A DNA stretch of 64,000 nt from JAEZDC01 sp036676415 (GCA_036676415.1 JAKFCX010000039.1:1-64000); one strand, 5' to 3'; positions 17,753 to 26,653 are shown, numbered from the stretch's first letter. Numbers and translations are program-made. The notes: generated from the sequence alone by a model not told the origin.

Positions 17753-17830
17753 CTTTCCCTTACGCAGGTATTACCCTGTTCAGGTTCTACGGGTATTATC
17801 TCAGCCTTCTTTAAGAAAGCACCCCGAGGA
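17753..17830 (-). promoter_or_regulatory. TPP riboswitch (THI element)
   Basis: Read on the minus strand: CTCGGGGTGC, then a short variable arm, GGCTGAGATAATACCC, AGAACCTGAACAGGGTAAT and ACCTGCGTAAGGGAA. These are the conserved blocks of the thiamine-pyrophosphate riboswitch in the right order. It ends about 70 nt upstream of the TonB receptor start at 17681. It should lower receptor expression when TPP is plentiful; the expression platform (terminator or start-site masking) is not obvious. Confidence 0.95.
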
Positions 17831-17909
17831 ATGCGCAAAGCTAAAAAAGTTTTTGCAAAGCTGTAACCTTTTACGATGTTATTCGTTCAACAACACAAAA
17901 TCAACTGAA

Positions 17910-18620
17910 ATGAAACAAATATTATTGGCTTTTGCTGTGTTCTTCGGCTTGTCAGCTACTTCCCAGACTATCCATGACGCTAATGCCGAGGTAAGAAAAG
18001 TTTCTGGATTTAAAGGCGTGAGTGTAACAAGTGCCATAGACCTGCACATTTCCCAGGGATCAACAGAAGCTGTAGCTGTGAGTGCAAAAGACACAAAAGT
18101 GAGAGATAGAATTAAAACAGAGGTAAAAGACGGCGTATTACATATTTCTTTTGATGGAAGAGACTGGAAGAACTGGAGTATGGGTGATCAGAAGATGAAA
18201 GCTTATGTTACGGTGAAAGACATAAATCGCCTGGAAGGTTCAGGTGCCAGCGATATTAAAGTATCCGGCACACTTAAAAGCGATAACCTGAAACTGGAGT
18301 TTTCCGGTGCAAGTGATTTTGAAGGTGCTGTGGAAGCAAAGAGCATCCAGATCAATGGTAGCGGGGCTTCTGATATTAAGATCAGTGGTAGTGCTACTAA
18401 TGCAAAGATCGATATGAGTGGAGCCTCTGATTTTAAAGGTTATGATTTTAGAATTGATTATTGTAAAGCCGAGATCTCTGGAGCTGGCGATATGCAGATC
18501 ACGGTTAATAAAGAACTGGAAGCTGAAGCAAGTGGTGCCAGTTCAATCAAATACAGGGGAGACGCAACCGTTAAAAAAAGCGATAGCAGCGGAGCTTCCA
18601 GCATAAAAAAGAAAGCTTAA
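17910..18620 (+). CDS. Head GIN domain (DUF2807) secreted protein
   Basis: 236 residues with a signal peptide (MKQILLAFAVFFGLSATSQ). The mature part is a DUF2807 parallel beta-helix made of repeated LEGSGASDIKVSG, FSGASDFEG and GSGASDIKISG rungs, ending SGASSIKKKA. Family members are secreted auto-transport or adhesin-like proteins of unknown function. The reading frame is open upstream to 17709 but that part overlaps the opposite-strand TPP riboswitch; the ATG at 17910 places the signal peptide correctly. Confidence 0.9.
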   Translation: MKQILLAFAVFFGLSATSQTIHDANAEVRKVSGFKGVSVTSAIDLHISQGSTEAVAVSAKDTKVRDRIKTEVKDGVLHISFDGRDWKNWSMGDQKMKAYVTVKDINRLEGSGASDIKVSGTLKSDNLKLEFSGASDFEGAVEAKSIQINGSGASDIKISGSATNAKIDMSGASDFKGYDFRIDYCKAEISGAGDMQITVNKELEAEASGASSIKYRGDATVKKSDSSGASSIKKKA

Positions 18621-18630
18621 CAAAAAATAT

Positions 18631-18662
18631 TTTGGCTCGTAAGCATCGTAAACCTACTTTTG
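18631..18662 (+). promoter_or_regulatory. Promoter of the initiator tRNA gene
   Basis: TTTG (18631-18634), 20-bp spacer, TACTTTTG (18655-18662): a full Bacteroidota -33/-7 promoter. The following GCCACCCGAAC also occurs, nearly identical, after the rpsF -7 box. The tRNA begins about 75 nt after the expected start site. Confidence 0.75.
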
Positions 18663-18744
18663 CCACCCGAACAAATCATGAGATCAGTTTCGTAAGTACG
18701 GAATCAGGCTTATTACCTTAATGATCTTACTGAAAATTGGATAT

Positions 18745-18816
<72 letters not shown>

Positions 18817-18825
18817 CTAGAAAAC

Positions 18826-18850
18826 AAAATCCCGCAAAAGGCGGGATTTT
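18826..18850 (+). terminator. Terminator after tRNA-fMet (copy 1)
   Basis: AAAATCCCGC-AAAAG-GCGGGATTTT. The start codon of the GIY-YIG gene lies only 4 nt after the T-run. Confidence 0.85.
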
Positions 18851-18854
18851 CTGT

Positions 18855-19106
18855 ATGTACACGGTTTATGTTTTATATTCATCTGGACACAACAAGATTT
18901 ATGTTGGGTTTAGCAGTGATCTGGAAGCAAGATTGCTTTCTCATAATGTATTGGGAAAAAAGGGATGGACAATTAAATTTCGCCCTTGGAAGTTGATACA
19001 TCAGGAGCAATATGCTCTTAAAAAGGAAGCACTTAAAAGAGAAAAAGAATTAAAAACGGCCAGGGGAAGAGAATGGATAAGAATAAGTCTTTTAGAGCAG
19101 CGGTAG
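18855..19106 (+). CDS. GIY-YIG nuclease family protein
   Basis: 83 residues forming a minimal GIY-YIG domain: YTVYVLYSSGHNKIYVGFS (the two GIY/YIG strands), ARLLSHNVLGKKGWT, WKLIHQEQYALKKEALKREKELK and a closing RGREWIRISL helix. The usual catalytic Arg region (ARLLSH) and Glu (EALKREKE) are present. It is flanked by tRNA-fMet and its terminator on the left and by a partial tRNA copy with a second terminator on the right; its last codons and its TAG stop lie in the duplicated D-arm of the tRNA. It has no room for its own promoter or ribosome binding site. Homing-like or tRNA-associated mobility is an inference. Confidence 0.85.
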   Translation: MYTVYVLYSSGHNKIYVGFSSDLEARLLSHNVLGKKGWTIKFRPWKLIHQEQYALKKEALKREKELKTARGREWIRISLLEQR

Positions 19107-19164
19107 CTCTTCAGGACTCATATCCGCCGGCTGGCGGACGCTGGTTCGATCCCAGCCTTCGCAA
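19093..19164 (+). pseudogene. Partial, altered copy of tRNA-fMet
   Basis: TAGAGCAGCGGTAGCTC (19093-19109) repeats the tRNA D-arm exactly, and 33 nt from 19139 repeat the T-arm, 3' acceptor strand and flank exactly. The 5' acceptor strand is missing (replaced by the nuclease 3' end) and the 3' half of the anticodon arm is replaced by the palindrome TCCGCCGGCTGGCGGA (19123-19138), though CTCAT remains. It cannot form an acceptor stem, so it is not a working tRNA. Confidence 0.85.
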
Positions 19165-19172
19165 CTAGAAAC

Positions 19173-19203
19173 AAAAAATCCCGCTTTTTGCGGGATTTTT
19201 TGT
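19173..19203 (+). terminator. Terminator copy 2 after the partial tRNA
   Basis: AAAATCCCGC-TTTTT-GCGGGATTTT followed by more T: same stem as the terminator at 18826 with a different loop, showing that the duplication included the terminator. Confidence 0.85.
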
Positions 19204-19212
19204 TTGATTACT

Positions 19213-19264
19213 TTTGAACACGCTACAGTGCTGCTTTCACCTTCGTTGTGTCACTCACTTGTAC
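19213..19264 (-). repeat. ~52-bp dispersed element, copy 2 (GAGTGACACAAC subtype)
   Basis: Minus-strand ACAAGTGAGTGACACAACG at 19244-19264, with a weak distal end; a GGCTGGCTAA half-motif lies on + at 19281. Upstream of era. Confidence 0.6.
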
Positions 19265-19317
19265 GCTTTATCAATTATTCGGCTGGCTAACATCTGCCAT
19301 CCGTCAACTGTTAACTA

Positions 19318-20190
19318 ATGAAAGCAGGCTTTGTAAACATATTCGGAAAACCAAATGCAGGTAAATCCACATTACTCAATGCATTGATGGGAGAGAAGAT
19401 GGCTATTGTTTCACCAAAAGTGCAAACAACAAGACACCGTATTAAAGCTTTCCTTAATAAGGAGGGAGAGTACCAGATCATTTTTTCTGATACTCCCGGC
19501 ATAATAGAAGCGAAATATAAGTTACACGAAAAAATGATGAGTAATGTTCGTGGTGCATTGGAAGATGCCGACGTTGCATTACTTATTGCTGATGCCAATG
19601 ATAATTTAGAGGAAGTGGATCATATGTTCAGCCAGCTAAGACTGAAAGTGCCAACGATACTTGTGCTGAACAAAATAGATGAGGCAGCCAATGGTAAGAT
19701 CGCAGAAGCAGAAAGTTTTTTTGCTGATAAGTCTTATGCAAAGAAACTGGTGAAGATATCGGCACTGCAGCATCATCATATAGATAAACTTTTGAAAGCG
19801 ATCATCGAAGAGCTGCCAGAAGGCCTTCCATTTTACAATGAAGACGACCTGAGTGACCTGCCTACAAAATTCTTTGTATCGGAGATCATTCGAGAGAAAG
19901 TTTATCACTTGTTCCAGGATGAGATTCCTTACCATACTGCAGTAATGGTGAATGAGTTTAAAGAGAAAGAAACACTTGTAAAAATACAGGCAGATATCAT
20001 TGTACAAAGAGATACGCAGAAGTCAATTATTATAGGCGAGAAAGGAAAAATGATCCGGCAGATCGGTATTATGGCAAGAGAGGACATTGAAAAGTTCCTT
20101 GAAAGAAAAGTGTTTTTGGAACTGTTTGTAAAAGTAAGACCGAAATGGAGAGATAATGATCTACAGTTGAAGGAATATGGATATCATTAG
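19318..20190 (+). CDS. era: GTPase Era
   Basis: 290-residue ribosome-assembly GTPase that binds 16S rRNA. G1 FGKPNAGKSTLLNA (about 8-21), G2 around T-TRHRIKAF, G3 DTPGIIE, G4 NKID, G5 SAL; C-terminal KH domain with the GEKGKMIRQIG loop (about 241-251). Length typical. Followed after 130 bp by der, which has its own promoter box. Confidence 0.96.
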   Translation: MKAGFVNIFGKPNAGKSTLLNALMGEKMAIVSPKVQTTRHRIKAFLNKEGEYQIIFSDTPGIIEAKYKLHEKMMSNVRGALEDADVALLIADANDNLEEVDHMFSQLRLKVPTILVLNKIDEAANGKIAEAESFFADKSYAKKLVKISALQHHHIDKLLKAIIEELPEGLPFYNEDDLSDLPTKFFVSEIIREKVYHLFQDEIPYHTAVMVNEFKEKETLVKIQADIIVQRDTQKSIIIGEKGKMIRQIGIMAREDIEKFLERKVFLELFVKVRPKWRDNDLQLKEYGYH

Positions 20191-20255
20191 AAATAAGAAA
20201 TACGAAAAAAGTAAGGGTAAGTAAGAATTTTGACTTGCTGAGTAACAATCAGAAC

Positions 20256-20308
20256 GTACAAGTGAGTGACACAACGGAAGCATCATAGTAATTTTGCAGC
20301 CGGCTAAA
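20256..20308 (+). repeat. ~52-bp dispersed element, copy 3
   Basis: ACAAGTGAGTGACACAACG at 20258 and GCAGCCGGCTAAA at 20296-20308: the best complete copy. The der -7 box (20289-20296) lies inside it. Confidence 0.75.
20289..20296 (+). promoter_or_regulatory. Possible -7 box of der
   Basis: TAATTTTG matches TAnnTTTG, 24 bp before the der ATG; no -33 element at the usual spacing. It is part of the dispersed element. Confidence 0.45.
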
Positions 20309-20320
20309 TAAAAAATTATC

Positions 20321-21631
20321 ATGGGATTTACAGTAGCTATAGTAGGCAGACCAAATGTTGGTAAGAGTACATTCTTTAATCGTATGCTGGAAGAGCGTAA
20401 AGCGATCGTGGAAGATATTCCTGGTGTGACGAGAGACAGGCAATACGGTGTGGCTGACTGGAACGGAAAAAATTTCAATGTGATCGACACTGGTGGGTTT
20501 GTTCCTGATACAATTGATGTGTTTGAGACAGAGATCCGCAAGCAGGTGAAGATCGCTATTGAAGAAGCAAATGCGATCATCTTTATGACTGATGTGATGA
20601 TCGGCATCGCTGATCTTGATGAAGCAATGGCAGATCTTTTAAGACGATCAACAAAACCGGTTTTTCTCGTAGTGAATAAAGTGGATAATCACGAAAGAAT
20701 GCTTGAAGCGTCTGAGTTTTATGCGTTAGGTTTTGAGCATGTTTTTTTTATCAGCAGTCTAAGTGGTAGCGGAACAGGAGAACTGCTTGATGCAATAACT
20801 GATTTGATTCCGGATCAGCCGGAAGAAGACGAAAATGCTGATGCCATTCCAAAGTTTGCGATCATTGGTCAGCCAAACGTTGGTAAATCTTCTTTGCTGA
20901 ATGCATTGATAGGACAGGAGCGAACGATTGTAAGTGATATTGCAGGAACAACAAGAGATACGATTCACACCCATTATAACATGTTTCAAAAAGAGTTTGT
21001 GCTGATAGACACAGCAGGACTCAGGAAGAAGAACAAGGAAAAAGATGATGTAGAATTTTATTCGGTTATCCGTGCTGTAAAAGCAATGGATGAAGCTGAT
21101 GTGTGTATGTTGGTGCTGGATGCTGAAAAAGGAATCACTGCTCAGGATGTAAATATATTTGGCTTGGCTGCAAGAAAAGGAAAAGGAATCGTTGTATTGG
21201 TAAACAAGTGGGATACTGTGGAAAAGGAAACGAATACTGCGAGAGATTATGAAAAACGTTTGAAAGAAAAGATCGCTCCATTTACAGATGTACCGGTGTT
21301 GTTTATTTCGGCAAAAGAAAAGACAAGGATCTTTAAAGCAATAGAAATAGCATTGGAAGTATATGAGAATAAGAAGAGAAGAATCTCCACTTCACAATTG
21401 AATGATGTGATGTTGAAGGCTGTTGAAGCGTATCATGCTCCTGTGGTGAGAGGTCATAGCATTAAGATCAAATTTGTTACACAGTTGCCAACTCATGTTC
21501 CATCGTTCGCATTCTTTACCAATTTTCCGGATGATGTAAAAATGCCGTACAAGAATTACCTGGAAAATCAGCTGCGAAAGCATTTTGATTTTAAAGGAGT
21601 ACCAGTTCGTATATTCTTCAGGAAGAAGTAG
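20321..21631 (+). CDS. der: GTPase Der (EngA)
   Basis: 436-residue double GTPase needed for 50S ribosome assembly. First G domain: GRPNVGKSTFFNR, DTGG, NKVD (about 8-150); second: GQPNVGKSSLLNA, DTAGLRKK, NKWD (about 180-340); C-terminal KH-like domain ending in GVPVRIFFRKK. All switch and base-recognition motifs intact. Convergent with the DUF4954 gene, only 5 bp between stops. Confidence 0.97.
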   Translation: MGFTVAIVGRPNVGKSTFFNRMLEERKAIVEDIPGVTRDRQYGVADWNGKNFNVIDTGGFVPDTIDVFETEIRKQVKIAIEEANAIIFMTDVMIGIADLDEAMADLLRRSTKPVFLVVNKVDNHERMLEASEFYALGFEHVFFISSLSGSGTGELLDAITDLIPDQPEEDENADAIPKFAIIGQPNVGKSSLLNALIGQERTIVSDIAGTTRDTIHTHYNMFQKEFVLIDTAGLRKKNKEKDDVEFYSVIRAVKAMDEADVCMLVLDAEKGITAQDVNIFGLAARKGKGIVVLVNKWDTVEKETNTARDYEKRLKEKIAPFTDVPVLFISAKEKTRIFKAIEIALEVYENKKRRISTSQLNDVMLKAVEAYHAPVVRGHSIKIKFVTQLPTHVPSFAFFTNFPDDVKMPYKNYLENQLRKHFDFKGVPVRIFFRKK

Positions 21632-21636
21632 GGCTA

Positions 21637-23856
21637 TTATTTCGAGATTATTTGCTTCACCGAATCAAGTTTTGCTTTGTATTCACGAAGTTCAACCTGC
21701 GTTTGTTTGATGAAGCTATTGTCTTCTAATTTACCCATCACCTTGTTCATCTCTTCGTTGGTGTCGTATACCAGCTTCCGGAACTTGTTCTGGTAATCCT
21801 TGGCCCTGGCTTCGTAAATACCTTTAGCCATCCATTCTTTTACTGATGAGGAGGTGTTTAACAGTGTGAGGAGATTTTCTTTCGTGATTGTGGAAGCCGT
21901 CAAACCCAATATTTCCAGCAATGAGGCAATTGCATGCTGATATTTCAATGCTGAGTATTCAATGCCTTGCTGAGAATAATAATTATGCAATTCATCCCAT
22001 GAATTGATGTTGCCGTTTTTAACATCATTCTTCATCGATGTAACAGAAACAGCAGGTATTAGCTGTCCACCAATATTCTGCCACTGATCTCTTTGTGCTG
22101 CAGTGGAAAAGAGCTCTTTTACCTCAGTAAAAGATGAGGTTTTATTCTGATTGATATTTTCTGTTAACTGCGTAATGCCATAATGCACAATCAGATCTTC
22201 AAACAACTGATAAGCCTGGGCAACTTTTACCAACAGTACCTTTCTTTTTGAACATTCAAACCCTTCTGCACAGATCTCTAATTTATTGGTGATGTCTTTC
22301 TGGCTTTTCAGCAACTGCCTGCCTATTTTTCTTAACTCATCTTCATTGTATTGTTTATTCGGCTCTTCTTTTTTTACATATGCTTTAGCTGTTTGCAGCT
22401 CAAACATCCTGAGGCTCTCAAACATTTCATTCACCGTATCAGGAGCCAGGTAATCATATTCTATGTGCTGAATTCTTTCTTCACGTTTATCCCTGTCAAC
22501 ATACTTCCATGCATTTCTTGCCAGGGCATACATATTATACATGAACCAGTAACCCGGCATGATCATCAGTTGATCATGTGTAACATCGTTACTCACTAAA
22601 GAAAACGGAATCGGTATATCCAGTTCTGCAGGATAATCTCCTTTCGCAAGAATGGTGAAGCTTGCAAATTTAGAATTGTGTTTCAGGCTTACACACAAGC
22701 CTGGCCAGAATCCTCTTCCTGCAACAATTTCTCCATCGGCACTTCTTGAATTATGATTAGAACCGATAGTGGCTCCTGCAGCAATATTACTTTGCCCCAT
22801 TACCAATGCTGCACAAAGAAACGAGTTGTTATGATGTTGCTCATGTGCAGGAAAGATCAAAGAATTCAGCACCTCACAACACGAGATTGTTGAACTGTTT
22901 CCTAAATATGAGTTGATGAGTCTCGCTCCATATTTCAATGAAGAATGTGAAGCCATAATAAAACGAACAGCTTTTACTCCATAAAAGGCCCTGCACCCAT
23001 CATTCATAATGCCGTTCACCATTTCACAGCCCTCGCCGATCTGTGTTTTGCCTTCCTTACCTGAATTAATAGTAAGGTTCTTTAATTTATTCGCTCCTTT
23101 GATGTAGGCATCACTTCCAACCCATACATCTTTAATGATCGCTGTATTCTTGATCACTGTTCTGTCACCTATTTTACCATAATAACCTCTTTTGGTGTTA
23201 TACATCGATTCAGTAAATTCTTTGAACTTATTCATCAATGCTTCGTCGTCTCTATACTTACTCCAGAGGAAAGCATCACCTGGTAACATGCCATTAAAAG
23301 GTAGAATACTTCTGCCTGCATTTTCGTTACATATCTCCAGCCATATTCTTATTTCTTCATCTTCCCCTTCTTTTAAAATGCCGTTCCCGAATTTTGCATG
23401 GTTGGTAGTGGTGAGTTCATTTACATTCACAATGATCACTTCATCACCTAAAATATAATGCGAGAGATAGTTTACGTTATCAATACAAACATTATCGCCA
23501 AAGTCTGAACTGATGATGGTGGAGTTGTATAAACCTACCGGTACTTTAAGATCACTGAATTCAAGATAGTATGGTTCCAGTTTTCCTATTCTTACAAGGC
23601 CGTAGAACTTACAGTTTTTGACCAACTCAGGATTAAATGCATCAGAAACAAGTATCTGGTTCCAGTCATCACTGGTGTTCCTGTTTCTTACCAATACTTC
23701 TATTTCATATGCAGTCAGTTTTCGATGTGCCACACCTCTTCTGTTCTGCATGTTACGCAGATAGTATTCATCCTCACCTTCAGCTAAATATTCCGGTGCC
23801 ACAAAGCCATAACCAAGTGTATTGAGCTTACTTTTCTTAATGATATTCCCTTCCAT
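21637..23856 (-). CDS. DUF4954 family protein
   Basis: 739 residues, recognised as DUF4954. The central part (about 110-420) has hexapeptide-like left-handed beta-helix rungs (VWVGSDAYIKGANKLKNLTI, EGCEMVNGIMNDGCRAFYG, NIAAGATIGSNHNSRSADGE, GRGFWPGLCVSLKHNSKFAS), resembling acyl- or nucleotidyltransferase scaffolds. The C-terminal ~250 residues are helical. No function has been assigned to the family as far as I know. It follows glmS on the same strand, a gene of UDP-GlcNAc synthesis; a role with sugar nucleotides would fit but is inference. Confidence 0.85.
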   Translation of the reverse strand: MEGNIIKKSKLNTLGYGFVAPEYLAEGEDEYYLRNMQNRRGVAHRKLTAYEIEVLVRNRNTSDDWNQILVSDAFNPELVKNCKFYGLVRIGKLEPYYLEFSDLKVPVGLYNSTIISSDFGDNVCIDNVNYLSHYILGDEVIIVNVNELTTTNHAKFGNGILKEGEDEEIRIWLEICNENAGRSILPFNGMLPGDAFLWSKYRDDEALMNKFKEFTESMYNTKRGYYGKIGDRTVIKNTAIIKDVWVGSDAYIKGANKLKNLTINSGKEGKTQIGEGCEMVNGIMNDGCRAFYGVKAVRFIMASHSSLKYGARLINSYLGNSSTISCCEVLNSLIFPAHEQHHNNSFLCAALVMGQSNIAAGATIGSNHNSRSADGEIVAGRGFWPGLCVSLKHNSKFASFTILAKGDYPAELDIPIPFSLVSNDVTHDQLMIMPGYWFMYNMYALARNAWKYVDRDKREERIQHIEYDYLAPDTVNEMFESLRMFELQTAKAYVKKEEPNKQYNEDELRKIGRQLLKSQKDITNKLEICAEGFECSKRKVLLVKVAQAYQLFEDLIVHYGITQLTENINQNKTSSFTEVKELFSTAAQRDQWQNIGGQLIPAVSVTSMKNDVKNGNINSWDELHNYYSQQGIEYSALKYQHAIASLLEILGLTASTITKENLLTLLNTSSSVKEWMAKGIYEARAKDYQNKFRKLVYDTNEEMNKVMGKLEDNSFIKQTQVELREYKAKLDSVKQIISK

Positions 23857-23900
23857 AGATTTTTGTTGGGTCGGCTGAGTAATACTATGAGGCTTTTGTT

Positions 23901-23920
23901 GTTCCGATAGCTATCGGAAC
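23901..23920. repeat. 20-bp perfect palindrome, copy 1
   Basis: GTTCCGATAGCTATCGGAAC, between glmS and the DUF4954 gene. An identical copy lies at 26577-26596. Likely a highly iterated palindrome of the genome. Confidence 0.9.
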
Positions 23921-23929
23921 TCACTTGTA

Positions 23930-25765
23930 TTATTCTACCGTTACTGATTTCGCCAAATTCCTCGGCATATCTACGTTGTAACCTTTTGCAACACCTACAT
24001 AATAACTCAGTAATTGTAATGGTATGGTGCTTAACAATGGTGCAATCACTTCATCAATTTCAGGCACAAACATTACATCTTCACTCATTGTTGTTATTAC
24101 ATTATCACCCTCAGATGCAACGGCAACAACTCTACCTTTTCTTGCTTTTATCTCCTGCACGTTAGAAATGATCTTCTCGTAATAAGAATCTTTTGTAGCT
24201 ACAAACACCACTGGTAAATTCTCATCAACCAAAGCAATAGGTCCATGTTTCATTTCTGCTGCAGGATAACCTTCAGCATGTATGTAAGAAATTTCTTTAA
24301 GTTTCAAGGCACCCTCTAATGCAACTGGAAAATTATATCCTCTTCCAAGGAATAATGCATCAGTCGCGTCTTTGTATTTGTTGGCAATTCTTTCAATATT
24401 AGATGTGTCTGCTAATATCTGTTTAACTTTTTCAGGTACATCATTCAGGTCATTCATCAAATGCATATACCTGTCTTTATCTAATGTACCTTTTGCATAA
24501 CCAATTTTCAAAGCCATCATCATCAGTACAGCAAGCTGGCCTGTAAATGCTTTGGTACTGGCCACACCAATTTCCGGACCTGCATGTGTGTAAGCTCCGG
24601 CATGACTGATTCTTGCTATGCTACTTCCTACCACATTCACTACTCCAAAAATAAATGCACCTTGTTCTTTTGCTCTTTCCAGTGCAACCAAGGTATCTGC
24701 CGTTTCACCACTTTGTGAAATGGCGATGATCACATCTCCTTTGCTGATCACCGGGTTCCTGTAACGAAACTCTGATGCATATTCCACTTCAACAGGAATA
24801 CGGCAAAGCTCCTCAAATACATATTCAGCAATCAATCCTGCATGCCAGCTTGTTCCACAGGCAACGATCACAATTCTTTGTGCAGCGGTTAATGCCTCAA
24901 TATGATTTTCAACACCACTCATCTTTATCTGGCCGGCTTCTACCTGTAATCTTCCTCTTAAACAATCATGAATAGTTTCAGGTTGTTCATGTATTTCTTT
25001 CAGCATGAAATGCTCATAACCACCCTTCTCAATCTTTGCCAGCTCCATATCAAGTTTGGTGATGAAAGGAGTTTGTTTTTCATTGCCGATGTTTTTCAAT
25101 ATCAGTTCATCAGGACGAACGATCGCTATCTCGTAATCATTTACGTATACCACTTCTTTCGTGTATTCAATGATAGGGGAAGCATCGGATGCAAGGAAAT
25201 GTTCGCCTTTCCCAATTCCAATCACCAACGGACTACCTTTTCTTGCAGCAATGATGGTCTCAGGATCATTCTTATCGATCAGTAAAATACAATAAGCACC
25301 CACCACTCTTTTTAAAGCAATTCGTAAAGCTTCTTCAACAGTGCTGTTATTGTTCTTCTTGATGTCTTCGATAAAGTTCAACAGCACTTCTGTATCAGTA
25401 TCACTTTTAAAATGATATCCTTTAGCCGTCAGTTCCTGTTTTATCTGGGCATAGTTTTCAATGATGCCGTTATGGATCATTGCCAGTTCACCACCTTGTG
25501 ACTGGTGAGGATGAGCATTCCTGTCGTTCGGTTCTCCGTGTGTGGCCCAGCGAGTATGTCCAATTCCGGTAAAACCGTTTAAATTTTTTCCCACCACACT
25601 TTCTTCAAGGTCTGCCACCTTCCCTTTCTTTTTGTACACCTTAAGATCACCATCCAGCAATGCAATTCCTGCACTGTCATATCCACGGTATTCCAATCTT
25701 TTTAATCCTTTAATTACAACAGGGTAAGCCTGTCTTGGTCCTGTATATCCAACAATTCCACACAT
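23930..25765 (-). CDS. glmS: Glutamine--fructose-6-phosphate aminotransferase
   Basis: 611-residue enzyme making glucosamine-6-phosphate, the first step to UDP-GlcNAc for cell wall and LPS. N-terminal Ntn glutaminase with Cys2 (MCGIVGYTG), GHTRWATHG and GNAHPH-type motif; two SIS sugar isomerase domains (about 290-430 and 460-600), with CGTSWHAG, SQSGETADT and AEGYPAAEMKHGPIAL; C-terminal PRNLAKSVTVE is the expected tail. No glmS ribozyme is seen upstream (25766-25851). Divergent from the GNAT gene. Confidence 0.97.
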   Translation of the reverse strand: MCGIVGYTGPRQAYPVVIKGLKRLEYRGYDSAGIALLDGDLKVYKKKGKVADLEESVVGKNLNGFTGIGHTRWATHGEPNDRNAHPHQSQGGELAMIHNGIIENYAQIKQELTAKGYHFKSDTDTEVLLNFIEDIKKNNNSTVEEALRIALKRVVGAYCILLIDKNDPETIIAARKGSPLVIGIGKGEHFLASDASPIIEYTKEVVYVNDYEIAIVRPDELILKNIGNEKQTPFITKLDMELAKIEKGGYEHFMLKEIHEQPETIHDCLRGRLQVEAGQIKMSGVENHIEALTAAQRIVIVACGTSWHAGLIAEYVFEELCRIPVEVEYASEFRYRNPVISKGDVIIAISQSGETADTLVALERAKEQGAFIFGVVNVVGSSIARISHAGAYTHAGPEIGVASTKAFTGQLAVLMMMALKIGYAKGTLDKDRYMHLMNDLNDVPEKVKQILADTSNIERIANKYKDATDALFLGRGYNFPVALEGALKLKEISYIHAEGYPAAEMKHGPIALVDENLPVVFVATKDSYYEKIISNVQEIKARKGRVVAVASEGDNVITTMSEDVMFVPEIDEVIAPLLSTIPLQLLSYYVGVAKGYNVDMPRNLAKSVTVE

Positions 25766-25851
25766 ACTTTATCGGTTTATCATTTTTAGCCTGCTAATAT
25801 CAGTTATTTTATTAATTTTTGATTGTATATCACCATCTTATTAGTTGTATC

Positions 25852-26484
25852 ATGTTATTCGATTTCAGTAAAGAACATATTCTGCAAGATGAAAGAGCAC
25901 TTCTTCGTCCTTTGAAAAAGGAAGACAGCAAAAACCTGCAACATTTCTCTTTGAATGAGCCGGATCTATGGAAATTTTCTTTACAAGGTGCTGCCGGTAC
26001 TGAGGAACTGAATAAGTACATTGATATTGCTTTGAACGCAAGAGCACAACAAAAGGAATACCCGTTTATTGTTTTTGATAAGAAAACAGGTGAATATGCA
26101 GGTAGTACACGGTTTTATGATATTCAGCCTGAGCTTCAGACCTTACAATTGGGTTATACATGGTATGGAAAACAATTTCAGCGAACAGGACTGAACAGGC
26201 ATTGCAAGTTTCTGCTGTTTCGGTTTGCTTTTGAGGAACTGGGTGTGGAAAGATTGGAACTAAGAGCAGATAACGATAATGCAAGAAGCATTGCTGCCAT
26301 GAAAAGTATTGGCTGTAAAGTGGATGGCATTCTCAGGGCAAATATGCCAAAACCAAAAGGACAAGAAGGTAGGAGAGATTCTATTGTATTGAGTGTATTG
26401 AAAGATGAATGGTTTGGCGAAGTGAAGGAGTTGCTGCTCTCAAAGATTAATGTCAACTGCAGAGCCGCTGAGAAAGAGAGTTAA
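25852..26484 (+). CDS. GNAT acetyltransferase, RimJ/RimL-like
   Basis: 210 residues from ATG 25852 (an upstream start would add 11 unconvincing residues). Acetyltransferase fold seen in LRPLKKEDSKNLQHF, YAGSTRFYDI, LGYTWYGKQFQRTGLNRHCKFLLFRFAFEELG (the Q/RxxGxG/A-like acetyl-CoA loop is degenerate: QRTGLN) and RADNDNARSIAAMKSIG. The phrase RPKPKGQEGRRDSIV-like end (KPKGQEGRRDSIVLSVLKDEW) is typical of this subfamily. Substrate unknown. Divergent from glmS. Confidence 0.85.
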   Translation: MLFDFSKEHILQDERALLRPLKKEDSKNLQHFSLNEPDLWKFSLQGAAGTEELNKYIDIALNARAQQKEYPFIVFDKKTGEYAGSTRFYDIQPELQTLQLGYTWYGKQFQRTGLNRHCKFLLFRFAFEELGVERLELRADNDNARSIAAMKSIGCKVDGILRANMPKPKGQEGRRDSIVLSVLKDEWFGEVKELLLSKINVNCRAAEKES

Positions 26485-26505
26485 CGCAGAGTTTGTATAG
26501 GGTGC

Positions 26506-26537
26506 ACTTTTCGAAAGTTTTAAACTTTGGAAAAGTT
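26506..26537. repeat. Inverted repeat (degenerate copy 3)
   Basis: ACTTTTCGAAAGT and ACTTTGGAAAAGTTG arms around a short loop; same family as 274-306 and 7818-7850, without the ~125-bp unit. Confidence 0.65.
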
Positions 26538-26576
26538 GTAGACACTAGTTCAGTCTGGTTTACTCAGCTGAAGAGT

Positions 26577-26596
26577 GTTCCGATAGCTATCGGAAC
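26577..26596. repeat. 20-bp perfect palindrome, copy 2
   Basis: GTTCCGATAGCTATCGGAAC, identical to 23901-23920, between the GNAT and M14 peptidase genes. Confidence 0.9.
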
Positions 26597-26653
26597 AAGG
26601 AACGTTTAATAATTATTCAACAGCCGGTTTAATAAAACATATATTTTCACAAC

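Noticed and set aside
17709..17909. Upstream extension of the DUF2807 gene
   Set aside because: It overlaps the opposite-strand TPP riboswitch and has no signal peptide; the ATG at 17910 has one.
19093..19164. Second functional tRNA-Met
   Set aside because: There is no 5' acceptor strand and the anticodon stem is broken by a palindrome.
25766..25851. glmS ribozyme
   Set aside because: The gap before glmS is under 90 bp and shows none of the ribozyme core.
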